Notes under the pieces: model-generated
What the model saw: only the letters and a program-made list of their open reading frames with translations
Database searches by the model: none
Told to the model about the DNA's origin: nothing
Made by a program: the position numbers and the translations under genes
Source of the DNA: CAZBMJ01 sp964493205
GTDB taxonomy: Bacteria > Myxococcota > UBA727 > JABDBI01
Direction of reading: 5' to 3'
NCBI GenBank assembly: GCA_964493205.1
Contig: CAZBMJ010000011.1
Span: 1 to 56,169, forward strand
Length of the DNA: 56,169 bases
Part shown: positions 9,210-17,283 of the stretch, piece by piece
Numbering within the stretch: position 1 is the stretch's first letter
Layout of the letters: every line of letters begins with the position of its first letter

Positions 9210-9914
9210 TTATTTGTTTTTTAACAAACTCTTAAAACCTATAATTAATACCAATAAAGAAAACATTGCACATATACCGCCAAAAAACCAGTAAGGAAGG
9301 ATTAAAGCTTGCGACATTTGCTCAACATCTGAAGGCATTACTCCCATATTGGTTACGGCATATTGTGTGAATAAATAATCACTTCTTGAAAAGACACTTA
9401 AGGAAAGCTGTATGGCAAAAAAAGATAAAACTATTTGAGAATATGATTTTAGTCTACCAAAAGAACAATAAAAACAAAAAATTGCTAATAAACTTACAAA
9501 ACATATACCAAATAAATTTCGTACCACCACTATCAATGATAAAATTAATACTAAACTAAAAAAACCTAATATAAATTGTGAACGTCTGATACTTTTTGAA
9601 CCAATAAAAAATATGGCTGCAACAACCGCCGGCCCAACTAGTCCTGCTGCTGCCACAAAAGCTTTCGCAAAATTGCCAAAATTACCGCTTATACTGGCAA
9701 CACCAGAAGCATCAAACCACATTTTAAATGAATGAAAGTTTCCCCCCATTAATAATGCCCCTACGCCATGCCCCATCTCATGCACCAGAGTAGATAATAA
9801 AATAAAAGGGTAAGCCAGCATATGTAAAAATGGGATTATATATAACAAAACAGTAACAAAAGAAGAAACACCCAAGGCATATATTTTTTTATTATCTAAA
9901 CTATTTTGTTGCAT
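9210..9914 (-). CDS. M50-type membrane metalloprotease
   Basis: About 234 residues, mostly hydrophobic with about six membrane segments. The zinc-binding motif HEMGH lies at about residues 46-50 inside the second segment (TLVHEMGHGVGALLMGG), as in M50 site-2-protease relatives of the M50B type. A second Asp motif may be SRSDY later in the chain. A gluzincin-type protease embedded in the inner membrane is inferred; the substrate is unknown, and anti-sigma or signal-peptide remnants are only possibilities from the family. It lies 9 bp upstream of dusB and 9 bp downstream of the zinc-ribbon gene. Confidence 0.75.
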   Translation of the reverse strand: MQQNSLDNKKIYALGVSSFVTVLLYIIPFLHMLAYPFILLSTLVHEMGHGVGALLMGGNFHSFKMWFDASGVASISGNFGNFAKAFVAAAGLVGPAVVAAIFFIGSKSIRRSQFILGFFSLVLILSLIVVVRNLFGICFVSLLAIFCFYCSFGRLKSYSQIVLSFFAIQLSLSVFSRSDYLFTQYAVTNMGVMPSDVEQMSQALILPYWFFGGICAMFSLLVLIIGFKSLLKNK

Positions 9915-9923
9915 AGTATCCTT

Positions 9924-10277
9924 TTATGTAAGGGTGATAAAATCACCACTTTTTGATATAATATGCTCTTTTTGAGCTTTTTTAATTAACATTATTGCTT
10001 CTTCCACTTTGCTCTTTTCCACTGAAACAACATAATCCATATCTGTAAAAACTGGTAGCTGAGAAATACTTAAACTATTTTCTAAAGCTTTTATACCGTT
10101 TTCTTGTAAATAAAAAATAATTTTTTTAGCCTCGATATCAGTAGGAACAGCAAATATATCAATAAAAATTAAACTATTAGGCAAAGGTTTTTCTTTTTTT
10201 AAGGCTACTTTGTCTTTACGACAAATCAAAATTTCATCTTCAAATTCAGACTCACAAACAGGACAATATTTACCCAT
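9924..10277 (-). CDS. Zinc-ribbon protein with a DUF2007-like domain
   Basis: About 117 residues. The N-terminus has a CPVCESEFEDEILICRKD half-ribbon (three Cys; the fourth ligand is not obvious). The rest (about 35-110) alternates strands and helices in the pattern of DUF2007, a small ferredoxin-like domain: IDIFAVPTDIEAKKIIFYLQ followed by YVVSVEKSKVEEAIMLI. The ATG at 10277 is preferred because GAGGT lies upstream; an in-frame TTG at 10289 is less likely. Function unknown. It is the first gene of the tight run leading to the M50 protease and dusB. Confidence 0.55.
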   Translation of the reverse strand: MGKYCPVCESEFEDEILICRKDKVALKKEKPLPNSLIFIDIFAVPTDIEAKKIIFYLQENGIKALENSLSISQLPVFTDMDYVVSVEKSKVEEAIMLIKKAQKEHIISKSGDFITLT

Positions 10278-10306
10278 AAATAACCTCAACGTTAGCTATG
10301 AATATA

Positions 10307-11623
10307 TTATAATCCAAATACTTTGAAGCGCTCTAAAATAACTAATAAAATTGACAAAGGAACTATAAACTTAATTAAAAATAGCCAAGGCTTATATAAA
10401 AAAGCCCATTTTGTTCCCAAACAAAACTCTTGTTTTAATGCTTGAGCATCAAATTTATAGGCAATAAATAGAGTAGTAAAAAGTGCTACAAAAACCAGTA
10501 TTAAATCTACCAAATCGGTATTTATTTGCATAAAACTTTGTTTAAAAACATTGGGCAATCCCAAAATTATCACTATAAGAGAAGTGATTATCAAGCTTTT
10601 AGTTCTAGACATAGCAGTTAAATCAGTAAAATTAGCTACCACTACTTCAAACATAGAAATAGAAGATGTTAGAGCAGCAAATAATAACAAAACAAAAAAT
10701 AGTACTGATAAAATCATAGAAAAAGGCAATTGTTCAAAAACATAAGGCAGAGTTTTAAATATTAATCCTTCACCAGCCTGGGGCTCAAAACCAAAAGAAA
10801 ATATCATAGGAAAAATAGTAATAGCGATTAAAATACTGGCAAACAAATTGGCTACTAAAACTATTAAGGCAGTTTTTGGTATGTCGTTATCTTTTTTCAA
10901 ATACGACCCATACGTAACCATTACACCGTATGATAAACTCAGAGTAAACAATGCTAAACCAAGAGCTTGCAATACTCCTTTAGAAGAAAGTTTTGAGAAA
11001 TCTGGATACAAAATATAACTTATACCCTGGCCAAATCCTGGCAAAAAACAAGCATAAATAGCTAAGGCTGCAAGCATGATAAATAATGCAGAAGTCATAA
11101 ACTTGCTCCATTTTTCTATGCCACTAGATACGCCCTTAACTAACACTAAAATATTTAATACAATAAAAAGTAGCTGAAAGGTAAAGTTTAAACTTATAGA
11201 ATCTCTAAACTTATCAAAGCTTAAGGCTATTTCATCTTTAGATAGGCCAGAAAATGCATCGCTCAAAGCAATTAAAATATAGGCGATACTCCAGCCTGCA
11301 ACTACGGTGTACCAAGCAAGTATTAGCAATGATACTAAAACCGTAAGCCAGCCAACCATTCCCCAAGATGGGTTTGTATTTTTATGGACTAAAAAAGAAG
11401 AAACTATGCCTCGTGCGCTATATCTACCTAATATTAATTCTCCAATAAAAAGTGGTAGGCCAATAATTAGGTTAAATATGATAAACCACATTAAAAAAGC
11501 AGAACCACCATTTTGGCCAATCACATAAGGAAGCTTCCACATAGCTCCTAAACCTAATGCAGAACCAATAGCAGTTAATATAAAGCCAAGCTTTGAGCCC
11601 CAAGTTTCTCTTTTAATATCCAT
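10307..11623 (-). CDS. Na+-dependent neurotransmitter-symporter family transporter
   Basis: About 438 residues with roughly eleven to twelve membrane segments. The N-terminus has the NSS/SNF signature of the unwound helix 1 (GSALGLGAMWKLPYVIGQNGG), which binds substrate and sodium, and GELILGRYS at the end of helix 2. Bacterial members (LeuT, TnaT, MhsT) import amino acids. A sodium-coupled amino-acid importer is therefore inferred; the exact substrate cannot be read from sequence. This would suit an organism that takes amino acids from a host. ATG at 11623 is chosen over an upstream TTG. Confidence 0.88.
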   Translation of the reverse strand: MDIKRETWGSKLGFILTAIGSALGLGAMWKLPYVIGQNGGSAFLMWFIIFNLIIGLPLFIGELILGRYSARGIVSSFLVHKNTNPSWGMVGWLTVLVSLLILAWYTVVAGWSIAYILIALSDAFSGLSKDEIALSFDKFRDSISLNFTFQLLFIVLNILVLVKGVSSGIEKWSKFMTSALFIMLAALAIYACFLPGFGQGISYILYPDFSKLSSKGVLQALGLALFTLSLSYGVMVTYGSYLKKDNDIPKTALIVLVANLFASILIAITIFPMIFSFGFEPQAGEGLIFKTLPYVFEQLPFSMILSVLFFVLLLFAALTSSISMFEVVVANFTDLTAMSRTKSLIITSLIVIILGLPNVFKQSFMQINTDLVDLILVFVALFTTLFIAYKFDAQALKQEFCLGTKWAFLYKPWLFLIKFIVPLSILLVILERFKVFGL

Positions 11624-11711
11624 AGACAATATTGCTCTTTTTAGTAGTAATAAACTTAAACATAGAAAAAATTAATCAAATTGTCACTTAGGGTAAGGTT
11701 TATATTTACAA

Positions 11712-12347
11712 ATGACTCAATCTTTAAAAAAATTCGCTACTTATTGCCTAAGCATTTTACAAAAATCCTTTCCTGATGCCCACATAGAACTTAGTTATAA
11801 TAAACAAGACCCATGGCAGTTATTAGTAGCAGTATGCTTATCTGCCCAGTCTACTGATAAAAAAGTCAACGAAGTGACCCCTGCTCTATTTAATAAGTTT
11901 AAAACTATTAATAATTTTGCTAATGCTGATGTTTTAGATTTAGAAGCTCATATAAAAATTTTGGGTTTATACAAAAACAAAGCTAAAAATTTAAAATTAG
12001 CAGCACAACAAATACTTACTAAATTTAACGGCCAAGTCCCTAATAATAGAGCAGATTTAGAAACTCTAGCTGGTGTTGGTAAAAAAAGTTCTGCTGTAAT
12101 AGTAGCCAACGCTTTTAATATACCTGCCATAGCAGTTGACACGCACGTAGCTCGTATAAGCCAGAGGTTAGGTTTAAGCCAAAACACCAATCCAGATAAA
12201 ATTGAAGAGGATTTATCTAGATTATGGCCTTCAAATTTGTGGCTTAGCGCTCATCACACTCTCATATTTCATGGCCGTAGAATTTGCTTTGCAAGAAAAC
12301 CTAACTGCCTAGGCTGTCCACTTAATAATGTTTGTCCTAAAAATTGA
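11712..12347 (+). CDS. nth: Endonuclease III
   Basis: About 211 residues. A base-excision-repair DNA glycosylase/AP lyase for oxidised pyrimidines. Seen: LLVAVCLSAQSTDKKVNEVTP, the helix-hairpin-helix LETLAGVGKKSSAVIV with the catalytic Lys in GVGKKS, the catalytic Asp in AVDTHVARISQRLG, and the C-terminal 4Fe-4S cluster Cys set in CFARKPNCLGCPLNNVCPKN. Length is standard. It is transcribed away from the transporter gene at 10307-11623. Its last codons coincide with the start of a dispersed repeat (12338-12396). Confidence 0.95.
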   Translation: MTQSLKKFATYCLSILQKSFPDAHIELSYNKQDPWQLLVAVCLSAQSTDKKVNEVTPALFNKFKTINNFANADVLDLEAHIKILGLYKNKAKNLKLAAQQILTKFNGQVPNNRADLETLAGVGKKSSAVIVANAFNIPAIAVDTHVARISQRLGLSQNTNPDKIEEDLSRLWPSNLWLSAHHTLIFHGRRICFARKPNCLGCPLNNVCPKN

Positions 12348-12396
12348 TCTTACTCATATAGCGCCTAAATATGGAGCATGGTTTATATTGAGAAAA
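12338..12396 (+). repeat. Dispersed leader repeat, copy 1
   Basis: Starts with AAAAATTGATCTTACT, whose TGA is the nth stop codon, followed by ATATAGCG, TAAATATGGAGC and TATATTGAGAAAA. The same order of motifs occurs at 16041-16116 directly before the third DUF4143 ATPase and, shortened, at 20089-20135 before its relic. Here no ATPase gene follows. It reads as the leftover leader of a former DUF4143 copy, or as a recombination site. Confidence 0.55.
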
Positions 12397-12497
12397 TATC
12401 ATAGGTGTGATTAAAAACTTCAAGATTAAGGTCTATTGATATTTTATATTGGTTAGCATAGGAATACATATAATACTATTATAATACGAGCTTAGTA

Positions 12498-14360
12498 ATG
12501 AATAAAATTATATTTTTTGCAATCACACTTCACGCACCTTTTTTGCTAGCAATGGCTGAAAATAGCATTAGCATAGGTAACAAGCGATCTCGAAATGAAG
12601 ATTTCACTAATGAAGCCCCTCCCGCTAAGAAAAGTGCCGTATTTCCCCTCCATGAAGCGTGCTCGAATAATAATGACAGCGAAGTATTACAACTGCTTTC
12701 TAGAAACCTAGTAAATATTAACGAGTTAAATGACCAGGGTCTGAGCCCTATGCAATGTTTAGAGGCCTCCACTAATCCAGCTTCGCGAGCTAAAATAGCG
12801 TTGATCCTTGTAATGCACGGCTCAAACTTACCTGAAGATAAGTCTCTGAGAGATAAAATAAAGCTTTTTCTAAATAAAGCCTTAATTGAAATTATTAAAA
12901 ATTTAAACGATGGAAATTCCAAAGCTGAATCCTCTTATGTTGTCTTAAAAAATATTATTAATAGCGAACTTATTGAGCATGATTATTTGTTATCTGAGAT
13001 GCAAAATTTATATAATTATTGTGCGCTCACCCTCAGGCAATCTTTAAATAATGAGAGCCAAAAAGGTTTTGAACGGGTGATAAGTATTCTAAAGTTATTA
13101 AAGGCAAAATATAACCCTGCATGTATTCTTCTAGCGGAACTTTGTTTGGAAATCATTTGTACGGAAGAATCTTTCAATAAAAATCATATAGATATTGCTC
13201 AGAAATTGATGGAGTTCGAAATCAATTTTAATGGTTCTGAGAGGATATTTTTTAAGGCATTAGGTAGGAAAAAATTTGATCTAGCATCGTTATTTTTAGA
13301 AAGTGGGGCGGATATTGATTGTAGATTTACAAGTAAGATAGTGAATATGATGGGTAGTAGTATTACACATATTGGTTCAACTTTTCTTCATTATTCCATA
13401 AGAAATCTATCATACGAAGCGGTAAAATTTTTACTAGATAAAGGCGCCGATATATCTGCTATAGATGACGAAGGTAATACTTATCTCCATGCAATTTGCC
13501 AATCAACAAATTTTAGCGAAGAGAACCCCAATGGCCTAAAACTCAAAGAACAGTTCCAAGAAATAATGGAGTTGTTATTGAGAAAAGGCCTGGGTCCAAA
13601 TATAGAAAATAAGGCCGGCCAAACACCTATTATGCTTGCTCCGTCTGTTGAAATAGTGGATCTTTTATTGGAATTTGGCGCGACTATAGAGCTACCAATA
13701 GTCAGAAATATTAGTGCTTTAAGAGCTTGCACAAATGGTAATATAGGATTGTTGAAATATTGGCAAAAGCTTGGGATGGATTTCAGTACGGTAAAAGGGG
13801 AAAACATCCAAAACACATTTTTCGAAGAACTATATCAGTCTCATAATTCACTAGACACAAAAATCATAAATTATTTATTAGAATATAACTTTGACATAAA
13901 TGGCTTAAATAATAATAAGATGAGTATTCTCATGCTTGCCTGCTATGACAAACCAGTAGATCATATAAAATGGTTGATAGACCATGGAGCGGATATTGAT
14001 CATAGTAGAATCGTTAATGGTAAAACAGAAACGGTCTTACATATAGCAGATAAACAGGCAAATATTGACTTATTACTCAGTAGAGGCTGTACTGTGCCTG
14101 AAGATTTATTAAATGATGATCATATTAAGAAAAGGTTACAACAAAAAACCGATTTACATAGCGCAGTAGTAGCAGGTGAACTAGAAATTGTTCAAAAGTT
14201 ATTAGCTGAGGGTGCCGAACTATGGATAGATGTCAGGACTGATGTAGGAGAATTTTTAATAGATATTGCAAGCAGATTAGCTAATAGAGATATTTATGAT
14301 TTATTGCTCAGTAAGTCTAAAAAAATCCCTAAAGTGCATGCTAAATCAGCAAGAAAATAG
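12498..14360 (+). CDS. Exported ankyrin-repeat protein with NLS-like N-terminus
   Basis: About 620 residues. Residues 1-20 (MNKIIFFAITLHAPFLLAMA) look like a signal peptide. Just after it lies a basic bipartite stretch, KRSR (29-32) then AKK (43-45), resembling a nuclear localisation signal. At least seven ankyrin repeats follow, for example TFLHYSIRNLSYEAVKFLLD, ADISAIDDEGNTYLHAI, SILMLACYDKPVDHIKWLID and TDLHSAVVAGELEIVQKLLA. The C-terminus is basic (SKKIPKVHAKSARK). Ankyrin proteins mediate protein binding and are common secreted effectors of intracellular bacteria; a host target is inferred only. The upstream region holds repeat copy 1 and two TATAAT-like hexamers (12469-12474, 12480-12485). 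Confidence 0.85.
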   Translation: MNKIIFFAITLHAPFLLAMAENSISIGNKRSRNEDFTNEAPPAKKSAVFPLHEACSNNNDSEVLQLLSRNLVNINELNDQGLSPMQCLEASTNPASRAKIALILVMHGSNLPEDKSLRDKIKLFLNKALIEIIKNLNDGNSKAESSYVVLKNIINSELIEHDYLLSEMQNLYNYCALTLRQSLNNESQKGFERVISILKLLKAKYNPACILLAELCLEIICTEESFNKNHIDIAQKLMEFEINFNGSERIFFKALGRKKFDLASLFLESGADIDCRFTSKIVNMMGSSITHIGSTFLHYSIRNLSYEAVKFLLDKGADISAIDDEGNTYLHAICQSTNFSEENPNGLKLKEQFQEIMELLLRKGLGPNIENKAGQTPIMLAPSVEIVDLLLEFGATIELPIVRNISALRACTNGNIGLLKYWQKLGMDFSTVKGENIQNTFFEELYQSHNSLDTKIINYLLEYNFDINGLNNNKMSILMLACYDKPVDHIKWLIDHGADIDHSRIVNGKTETVLHIADKQANIDLLLSRGCTVPEDLLNDDHIKKRLQQKTDLHSAVVAGELEIVQKLLAEGAELWIDVRTDVGEFLIDIASRLANRDIYDLLLSKSKKIPKVHAKSARK

Positions 14361-14445
14361 GTGAATAACAAGCAGTCTTTGTGGAGGTTGGCTTGAAAAA
14401 CGCCCTTTTTTCTTTACTTCCTACACTCTCAAAAATTTTGTTAAG

Positions 14446-15909
14446 CTAAAGTTTATGAGCACTTGGTGGGGCCAAAACTTCTTTGGTAGGAATCAAACTT
14501 ATTTCCCTTTCTGACTGTAATTTTAAATCATTATCGGTAATTGTAAATTCGCTAGAACTATAACTATTTCTATCCGCCCCAAACCATTTATAATATTCTT
14601 CTGGTTTAAGATCACTACTTATCTTCTCTTCACCCAATTTCCAATTCGCTTTACCTTCCAGTACATAAAATAACCTCATCATTTTTTCATAACTAGTAAA
14701 GATAAATTGATCGTTCTCAGCGCTTGCACTGCTAAAATTATATGGATATCGACTCTTTAAAGAATCGTTGATGCGCTTTAAATTAATTTTAATCAATCCT
14801 AGATCTATAGCATCTAGCATATTTGATTTATTAGAAACCATAAAAAAATTATTTTCATAATCAATACCGTTAGCACTCATAACAATTCCATGAGTTGCTA
14901 AATTATAAATAATTTTTGGATCACTTCTAACTAAATCATTATATGACATTGGATCAATGCTTAAATCTGCATACATAAAATAATGATTACCATTTTTGTT
15001 ACGTAACTCTTCTAATGAAGCTATTACACGCAGTAAATCTGATTGTGCATACACTGGAACTTTATCAGTAAATGCGTATTTATTATCATTAACATAATTA
15101 AGCATTCTCAAATCTTTTAATTCAATATCATTAAAATGGTTTTCACATGTGGTATTAATTTTATTTTTAGTATTTTCTATGTTGCTATTTGGATCACTAA
15201 GCTTTTCACTGTCAAACCAAAAATTTACTTTGTATCCTAATTTTGCCCAAGTACAAATGCGCTCAGAAATATCAATTGTTTTTCGGCTTCGAATATAATT
15301 CTCAGGAAAAACTTCAGGTTTTTTATCTTTATTAATCCACATTAAGTTAACGCTTATTTCAGATTGTTCAGGAGTATGTAATAAATCAATTTTATCAGCA
15401 TAATACTCCTTACTTTTATTGTATTTAAATATTTTGTATTTTTCAATTATTTGTTGCCGCGTTTGTTGGATTATCTCAACTATTTTATTACGATATGTAT
15501 CTAAATTTTCTTCTATATTGTCTTTCTTCCACAAAAATACCGCCTTACTAATTTCATCCTTAGCATGCTCAAAAAACATTTTTAAATAATCTTCATTATC
15601 ATAAAGTAAAAAATCAATAGCTTTACTAAAATCATCGGCCAAGTTATACACTTTAAAGTCATCATATTCATCAAACTTATTTTTTTCTGATTTTGAATAA
15701 TCCAGATAAGGTACAAATAAATTTAACAGTCTATCAAGTAGCTTAATTTTTTCATCAGATAAAAGATCTTTAAAGTAATCATTTATATCTTGTTTTGCGT
15801 TAGTATGGTATGGAAATAAATTGCTTATTTTAATTATAACATCTTCTGTATTCACAGAAAATCCAGATAACGAATAAACACTTAATAATACAATAATTAT
15901 TTTTTTCAT
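14446..15909 (-). CDS. Exported TcdA/TcdB-like glycosyltransferase
   Basis: About 487 residues with a signal peptide (MKKIIIVLLSVYSLSGFS). A helical N-terminal part (about 25-180) is followed by a GT-A-like domain. NLMWINKDKKP (188-198) matches the first strand of large clostridial toxin glycosyltransferases; WAKLGYKVNFWFDS (221-234) matches the next strand; YAQSDLLRVIASLEEL (about 287-302) matches their conserved SDxLR helix; YFMYADLSIDP (310-320) sits where the DXD metal motif should be but reads D-L-S. It likely transfers a sugar from a nucleotide-sugar to a protein, perhaps host GTPases by analogy. The changed DXD leaves activity uncertain. ATG at 15909 gives the clean signal peptide. Confidence 0.6.
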   Translation of the reverse strand: MKKIIIVLLSVYSLSGFSVNTEDVIIKISNLFPYHTNAKQDINDYFKDLLSDEKIKLLDRLLNLFVPYLDYSKSEKNKFDEYDDFKVYNLADDFSKAIDFLLYDNEDYLKMFFEHAKDEISKAVFLWKKDNIEENLDTYRNKIVEIIQQTRQQIIEKYKIFKYNKSKEYYADKIDLLHTPEQSEISVNLMWINKDKKPEVFPENYIRSRKTIDISERICTWAKLGYKVNFWFDSEKLSDPNSNIENTKNKINTTCENHFNDIELKDLRMLNYVNDNKYAFTDKVPVYAQSDLLRVIASLEELRNKNGNHYFMYADLSIDPMSYNDLVRSDPKIIYNLATHGIVMSANGIDYENNFFMVSNKSNMLDAIDLGLIKINLKRINDSLKSRYPYNFSSASAENDQFIFTSYEKMMRLFYVLEGKANWKLGEEKISSDLKPEEYYKWFGADRNSYSSSEFTITDNDLKLQSEREISLIPTKEVLAPPSAHKL

Positions 15910-16040
15910 TTTAAAACCCAAATAATAGTTAATTGACGTATTTAACAATAGAAATTAGATAATGCAAATAGTTATGGATCATACCCAAGAATCCAGATTT
16001 AATCTTTATATATAAATTTTATAAATTAATCTCAAAAAAT

Positions 16041-16116
16041 TCTCTAAAAATTGACCTTACTAATAAAATAGCGTATAAATATAGAGCGCAGTCAATATTT
16101 AGAGAAAATAATTTTT
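16041..16116 (+). repeat. Dispersed leader repeat, copy 2
   Basis: Begins AAAAATTGACCTTACT and runs into the ATG of the DUF4143 gene at 16117. It shares its motif order with 12338-12396 and 20089-20135. It probably contains the ATPase gene's promoter and leader, copied with the gene. Confidence 0.55.
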
Positions 16117-17283
16117 ATGATAAAAAATATCAATATGATTAATAGATCAGTTAACTTGCCAATAAATAAGAGTTTTTTTTTATTTGGACCTAGAGGCTGT
16201 GGTAAGTCTACCCTTTTAAGATCAGTTTTTAAAGAAAGAAAGCATATTCTTTTTGATCTTCTTGATGTGGAATTAGTTGAAGAACTAAGTTTACACCCCA
16301 AAAGATTTATAGAAAGAATTCCTCAAGATACTGATTTAGTAATAATAGATGAAGTACAAAAGCTGCCTAAACTACTTGATTATGTGCATATGCTCATAGA
16401 AGAAAGAAATATCCAATTTATTTTAACTGGTTCAAGCGCCAGAAGGCTTAAGCAAAAAGGCACTAATTTACTAGCAGGAAGGGCTTTAGTTAGAGAAATT
16501 TTTCCCTTTTCCTCTCTTGAGCTAAAAAACAATTTTGACCTCATTAAAGCTTTGCAACAAGGGGCCTTGCCTAATAGCTATTTAGCACAACCAGAAGAGG
16601 CTTATGATTATCTAAAATCATACGCACTCACTTATCTCGAAAAAGAGATTCAAGCTGAACAATGGGTTAGAAACTTAGATCCTTTTAGAAAATTTTTAAT
16701 TATAGCCGCTCAAATGAATGGCAAAATAATAAATCGCTCATCTATCGCCAAAGATATTGGCGTTGATAGTGCAACTATTCAATCATATTTTGATATTCTT
16801 AAAGATACGTACATGGGTTTTTGCTTACCAGCTTTCAATCAATCTATTCGTAAACAACTTAGACAAGCCCCTAAATTTTATTTAGCAGATCCTGGTATAA
16901 AAAGGGCTTTAGAAAAAACTACCAAAGTGCCTTTGTTACCCCAAACAAGTGCCTTTGGGGAAGCTTTTGAACATTGGGTTATTTTAGAATTTATTAAACA
17001 AGCAAGCTATAAAAACTTAGATTTTGAATTTCATTATTTACAAACTAAAGAGGGAGCAGAAATTGATTTAGTTATAAAACGGCCAACAAAGCCTTTATTA
17101 CTTGTGGAAATCAAATCAAAAACTAAAGTCACTGAGCAAGACGCCAAAACCCTTGAAAAACTTGGGTCTATTTTCAAAGAACCTGTAGAAAAATTATTAC
17201 TCTCACAAGATCCACTAACTCAACACTTTGGTGGCACTAAAGCCATATATTGGCTAGATGGTATAATAAATGCTTGTTTATGA
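16117..17283 (+). CDS. DUF4143-family AAA ATPase, copy 3
   Basis: About 388 residues. Walker A is GPRGCGKST (24-32), Walker B is DLVIIDEVQKLPKL, then LTGSSARRL. The middle has a wHTH-like stretch (SIAKDIGVDSATIQSYFDIL). The C-terminal nuclease-like core reads AEIDLVIKRPTKPLLLVEIKSK. Same family as the two genes at the left end, but transcribed rightward and not their close copy. Its 3' end overlaps the convergent kinase lipoprotein gene by 6 bp. A decayed, internally deleted relative lies at 20089-20195. The role of the family is unknown. Confidence 0.88.
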   Translation: MIKNINMINRSVNLPINKSFFLFGPRGCGKSTLLRSVFKERKHILFDLLDVELVEELSLHPKRFIERIPQDTDLVIIDEVQKLPKLLDYVHMLIEERNIQFILTGSSARRLKQKGTNLLAGRALVREIFPFSSLELKNNFDLIKALQQGALPNSYLAQPEEAYDYLKSYALTYLEKEIQAEQWVRNLDPFRKFLIIAAQMNGKIINRSSIAKDIGVDSATIQSYFDILKDTYMGFCLPAFNQSIRKQLRQAPKFYLADPGIKRALEKTTKVPLLPQTSAFGEAFEHWVILEFIKQASYKNLDFEFHYLQTKEGAEIDLVIKRPTKPLLLVEIKSKTKVTEQDAKTLEKLGSIFKEPVEKLLLSQDPLTQHFGGTKAIYWLDGIINACL

